Assembly: GCA_024138025.1 (NCBI GenBank)
Contig: JAMXBD010000820.1
Coordinates: 124,001 to 188,000 of the forward strand
Source: Combretum micranthum
Lineage: Eukaryota; Streptophyta; Magnoliopsida; Myrtales; Combretaceae
Length of the DNA stretch: 64,000 nt
Direction: 5' to 3'
Part shown: positions 61,555 to 64,000 of the stretch, piece by piece
How the letters are laid out: the number at the start of each line of letters is the position of its first letter
Position numbering within the stretch: the stretch's first letter is position 1
Made by a program: the position numbers and the translations under genes
The notes under the pieces: generated by a model
Told to the model about the DNA's origin: nothing
What the model saw: only the letters and a program-made list of their open reading frames with translations
The model's database searches: none

Positions 61555-64000
61555 TCAGTAATATATTGAAAGTGTTCTGTGGTGCTGCAGTGATGAACAC
61601 TGGATGCCATGAGCCCAAAGCCAAAGATCTAACTCCACACTCAATACCTGAAAAAGGGAGCCTCCAATAAATAAAGAAAGATTATCAACATAAAATATGA
61701 CAAGACGCAGATGTTATAAGACAGGTTATCCAAGGAGCTATAGGCCACTCTATTAGAACATGAACTGGAGCAATAAAAATTTTCCAATGCACATTAATGA
61801 TCATATTAATTAATACAAGTATCAAATTATTGTTTCCAAGAGTTCAACCCTCAAAAGCCAATTATGACAAGAAGCAAAGGCACTCATCCATTAATGGGTG
61901 CCATCATTCTTTAAAGTTATTAGCATCACGGATATTACACTCCTTGAAAATGGTGAGGCTCTAACTTTGCAACTCATTCTCATCATTCAATGAGGAAGCT
62001 GTGCTTGGGCTACAGACCTCTATTTTCATAGTTGCCCAGTTTCCTGCGACACGTGGGCTACAGTGAAACAAGCAACTATGGAAACTAAACTACATTTATA
62101 AAATAATTAAAAAAAATAAAAGCAGAAAACAAAACAGGATAATTCAATAGCAAGTCATTCCAGTACACCAATGCAATATGTCTCAAGGTCTTTCTAGCAG
62201 AAAGCATTATCAAGCAAACCCGGATGATCAAAACTAAAAGTTGCACATGCACAACCAGCGATTTTTTCAGGTACTATCAAAGAGACAACTCATAATTCTG
62301 ATGTGAAGAAAAAAAAAAAAGAAATCCTCTTCAACATACAATTTCGAAATAATTTCATGTTTATAACTCCAGTTAAAATTAATTACTTATTTAAGGTCAA
62401 AATAAAAATAATTACTAATATACAGTTGCTAAATCGCGTATATAAATCAGGATATACGAACATTATATGGTCTATCATATATTGCATGTTGTAGTCGTGA
62501 TATTTGCATGATATCGCGTTTATAAAACGCGATTTACATGCAATTAAAAAAATTCATTAATCGTGATATTTGATTAACTCCTACAATGCGATTACTAATC
62601 ACGATATAGCAACAATATATAAACATCATATCCTGATTTATTTCCACGATTTATGTGTAAATTATCATATCGTGTTTTGTAAACGCAATTTTGCTACAGT
62701 ATGTTGGTAATTAATTTCATCAAAGTTGTATATTGGTAATATTTTTCCAAAGAAACCTTAAACATGTATTGTACTCCAAAATTTCCATACCCTGGCCTTT
62801 TGCTGCACATAAAGAAGATTAGGGCAGCAAGTTTATTTATCTATTTTTTCCTTTTTTTGCATGATGAATACCTGTTAATTCCTCCATAGATATACAAGTA
62901 ATTAGTATGAAATCATGCCCCACTACTATTAAAAAACAACTTCACTCTCTAGAAGGGCATTGGTCTCACCAACTCAAGGGTTCTAAACAGTTATCTTGAT
63001 CATTTAGGCCAAAATAACATGATCCTTTGGGGGATCAATTGAACAGGTTAACACCTCAAGTTTTCTCCCCAGGTACTATTTCACTGAGACCTAGGGCAGA
63101 TTTGGGTACCAGAGGCCCCTAAACATGTCCATGAAGAATCAAAGAAGTCAATTTCAATAATCTATAAGAAATAAATTTTTTTTAAAAAAAATAGGTACAC
63201 CCAGCACATTGAGCACTAATCCAAGAGATACTGAAGACTGACTAATTTCAATGAGCATTGACCCAGTTTGAGCAAAAACTCAAGGAATTACAACTCTTTA
63301 TGAGAGTAAATATTGAAGATTTATGCAGAGCATCACCTGCTTTCCCCACTTGATACCAATCAATTCCCTTATTTTCTCCACAGCATACACCGAGCAAGCT
63401 CGCAGTTCAACTTCCTCTTCTGTGCCCGAGCCTATCTCTTTATTTTTCTCGATAGCACTAGCAAGATGTGAACTGTATTTCAGGACACCAAGCTGTTGGA
63501 GAACAGCAGGAACGATATAGTCTGCAAATATGGTTAAGGAGCCAACATCATGAAAGTCCCCATAGCCTTGGCCTTTGAATGCACCCCACAGATCTGCTGC
63601 AAAAATCTGAGCTCTCTTATAAAGAAATATCTGGTGACCTTTGTAAACTGAATGGTCCCTGAAACCTACAGACAAACATAAGTAGATCAGGAGAACAAAA
63701 TTATTTTTGGAAGCTATTGGTTCTATTCCGCTGATAAAAAAGTTTTGTTCTAAAGTTTTTCTTTTGATGATCAGATATGAAATAAAGTGAAAATTTGACA
63801 AGAACATTCACACAGACAAACTTGGCAATTACCAGGAAAATACCGTGCTATAAGAGCCACAAGCTTTGTTGCAGACTTTCCACTGGCTTCCACTAGATTT
63901 GAGGCCTTACCATCAAAGCTTCTCTCAAGTTCGTACCCAACCTAAATGATGATATTGTGATAAGCTATGGCAATTCTAAAGCAGTACTACAATTATGTAT
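61555..64000 (-). CDS. QNG1: Queuosine salvage glycosylase (DUF2419), C-terminal part
   Basis: Qng1 releases the micronutrient queuine from queuosine 5'-phosphate so that tRNAs can be modified. Eukaryotes cannot make queuine and salvage it. Three exons are visible on the minus strand: 63833-63941 (GYELERSFDGKASNLVEASG...LIARYFPG), 63337-63665 (FRDHSVYKGHQIFLYKRAQI, then AADLWGAFKGQGYGDFHD, LTIFADYIVPAVLQQLGVLK, EEEVELRACSVYAVEKIREL, IGIKWGKQ) and 61555-61647 (VLSVELDLWLWAHGIQCSSL, QHHRTLSIYY, TGA). Phases fit (phase 1, then 0) and all sites are GT-AG. The HHRT-IYY end is the family's usual C-terminus. These exons total 177 codons including stop; the N-terminal part lies beyond 64000. There are no lesions. 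The last intron is 1.7 kb and holds a small repeat. It converges with formamidase copy 2. Confidence 0.92.
62417..62720. repeat. Hairpin-rich inverted repeat in QNG1 last intron
   Basis: A perfect 9-bp stem, atcgcgttt at 62513-62521 and aaacgcgat at 62525-62533, has a 3-base loop. Around it, variants atcgtgata (62496, 62562), aatcacgata (62597) and tatcgtgttt (62666) recur on both strands. The outer parts, cagttgctaaatcgcgta (62423 on) and, in reverse, ctgtagcaaaattgcgtt (to about 62701), form an imperfect inverted pair. This is a MITE-like or foldback structure with unknown family and no defined target duplication. Confidence 0.6.

Noticed and set aside
63323..63520. Plus-strand frame opposite QNG1
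   Set aside because: It is the antisense of a conserved QNG1 exon.
1..64000. CRISPR arrays, operons, bacterial or phage genes
   Set aside because: No spaced identical repeats and no prokaryotic gene spacing; introns and plant transposons throughout indicate nuclear plant DNA.

Overview
This is AT-rich plant nuclear DNA. It has short genes split by GT-AG introns, long stretches of decayed retrotransposons, plant hAT and Harbinger-type miniature elements and a plant L1-type LINE. Protein matches (a formamidase/IAM-hydrolase family pair and a queuosine salvage glycosylase) suggest a eudicot, but the species cannot be named from the sequence alone. There are only three gene loci, all near the two ends; the middle is a transposon graveyard.

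Layout. 1-2144: AT-rich intergenic DNA with a possible tRNA-derived SINE and a decayed MITE. 2145-10095: an old hAT transposon of about 8 kb with recognisable inverted ends. Its transposase is on the minus strand and is full of stops. It carries an inserted solo LTR, a GC-rich 21-bp minisatellite and a broken plus-strand plant-transposon protein. 10160-13557: formamidase/indole-3-acetamide hydrolase copy 1, seven exons, frameshifted. 14983-19490: a 5'-truncated L1-type LINE on the minus strand. 20173-20750: a hAT MITE. 23660-24690: an unexplained GC-richer island. 24922-about 31610: a long LTR-type element (A), interrupted by a compact non-autonomous Ty3/gypsy-like element at 27471-30015 with a perfect 5-bp target duplication. 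32051-36065: two hAT MITEs with perfect 8-bp target duplications and a foldback element. 36313-41323: a minus-strand Ty1/copia relic. 42119-47300: gypsy-like and other LTR relics. About 49390-53242: element B, homologous to A but inverted. 54669-55078: a Harbinger-type MITE. 55207-59667: formamidase copy 2, the same seven exons, with single-base deletions and an extra exon-3 relic inside intron 3. 61555-64000: the 3' part of a queuosine salvage gene (QNG1) on the minus strand, convergent with copy 2.

How the genes relate. The two formamidase copies point the same way, share every intron position and are 45 kb apart, so they are a tandem duplication later spread out by transposons. In Arabidopsis the equivalent tandem pair (IAMH1/IAMH2) hydrolyses indole-3-acetamide to auxin. 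Here each copy carries small deletions that break its reading frame, and each has a transposon ending within about 130 bp upstream of its start codon. QNG1 is an unrelated housekeeping neighbour with intact visible exons.

Limits. All homology calls are by eye from family motifs. LTR boundaries marked 'about' are estimates. Frameshifts could be real or assembly errors.
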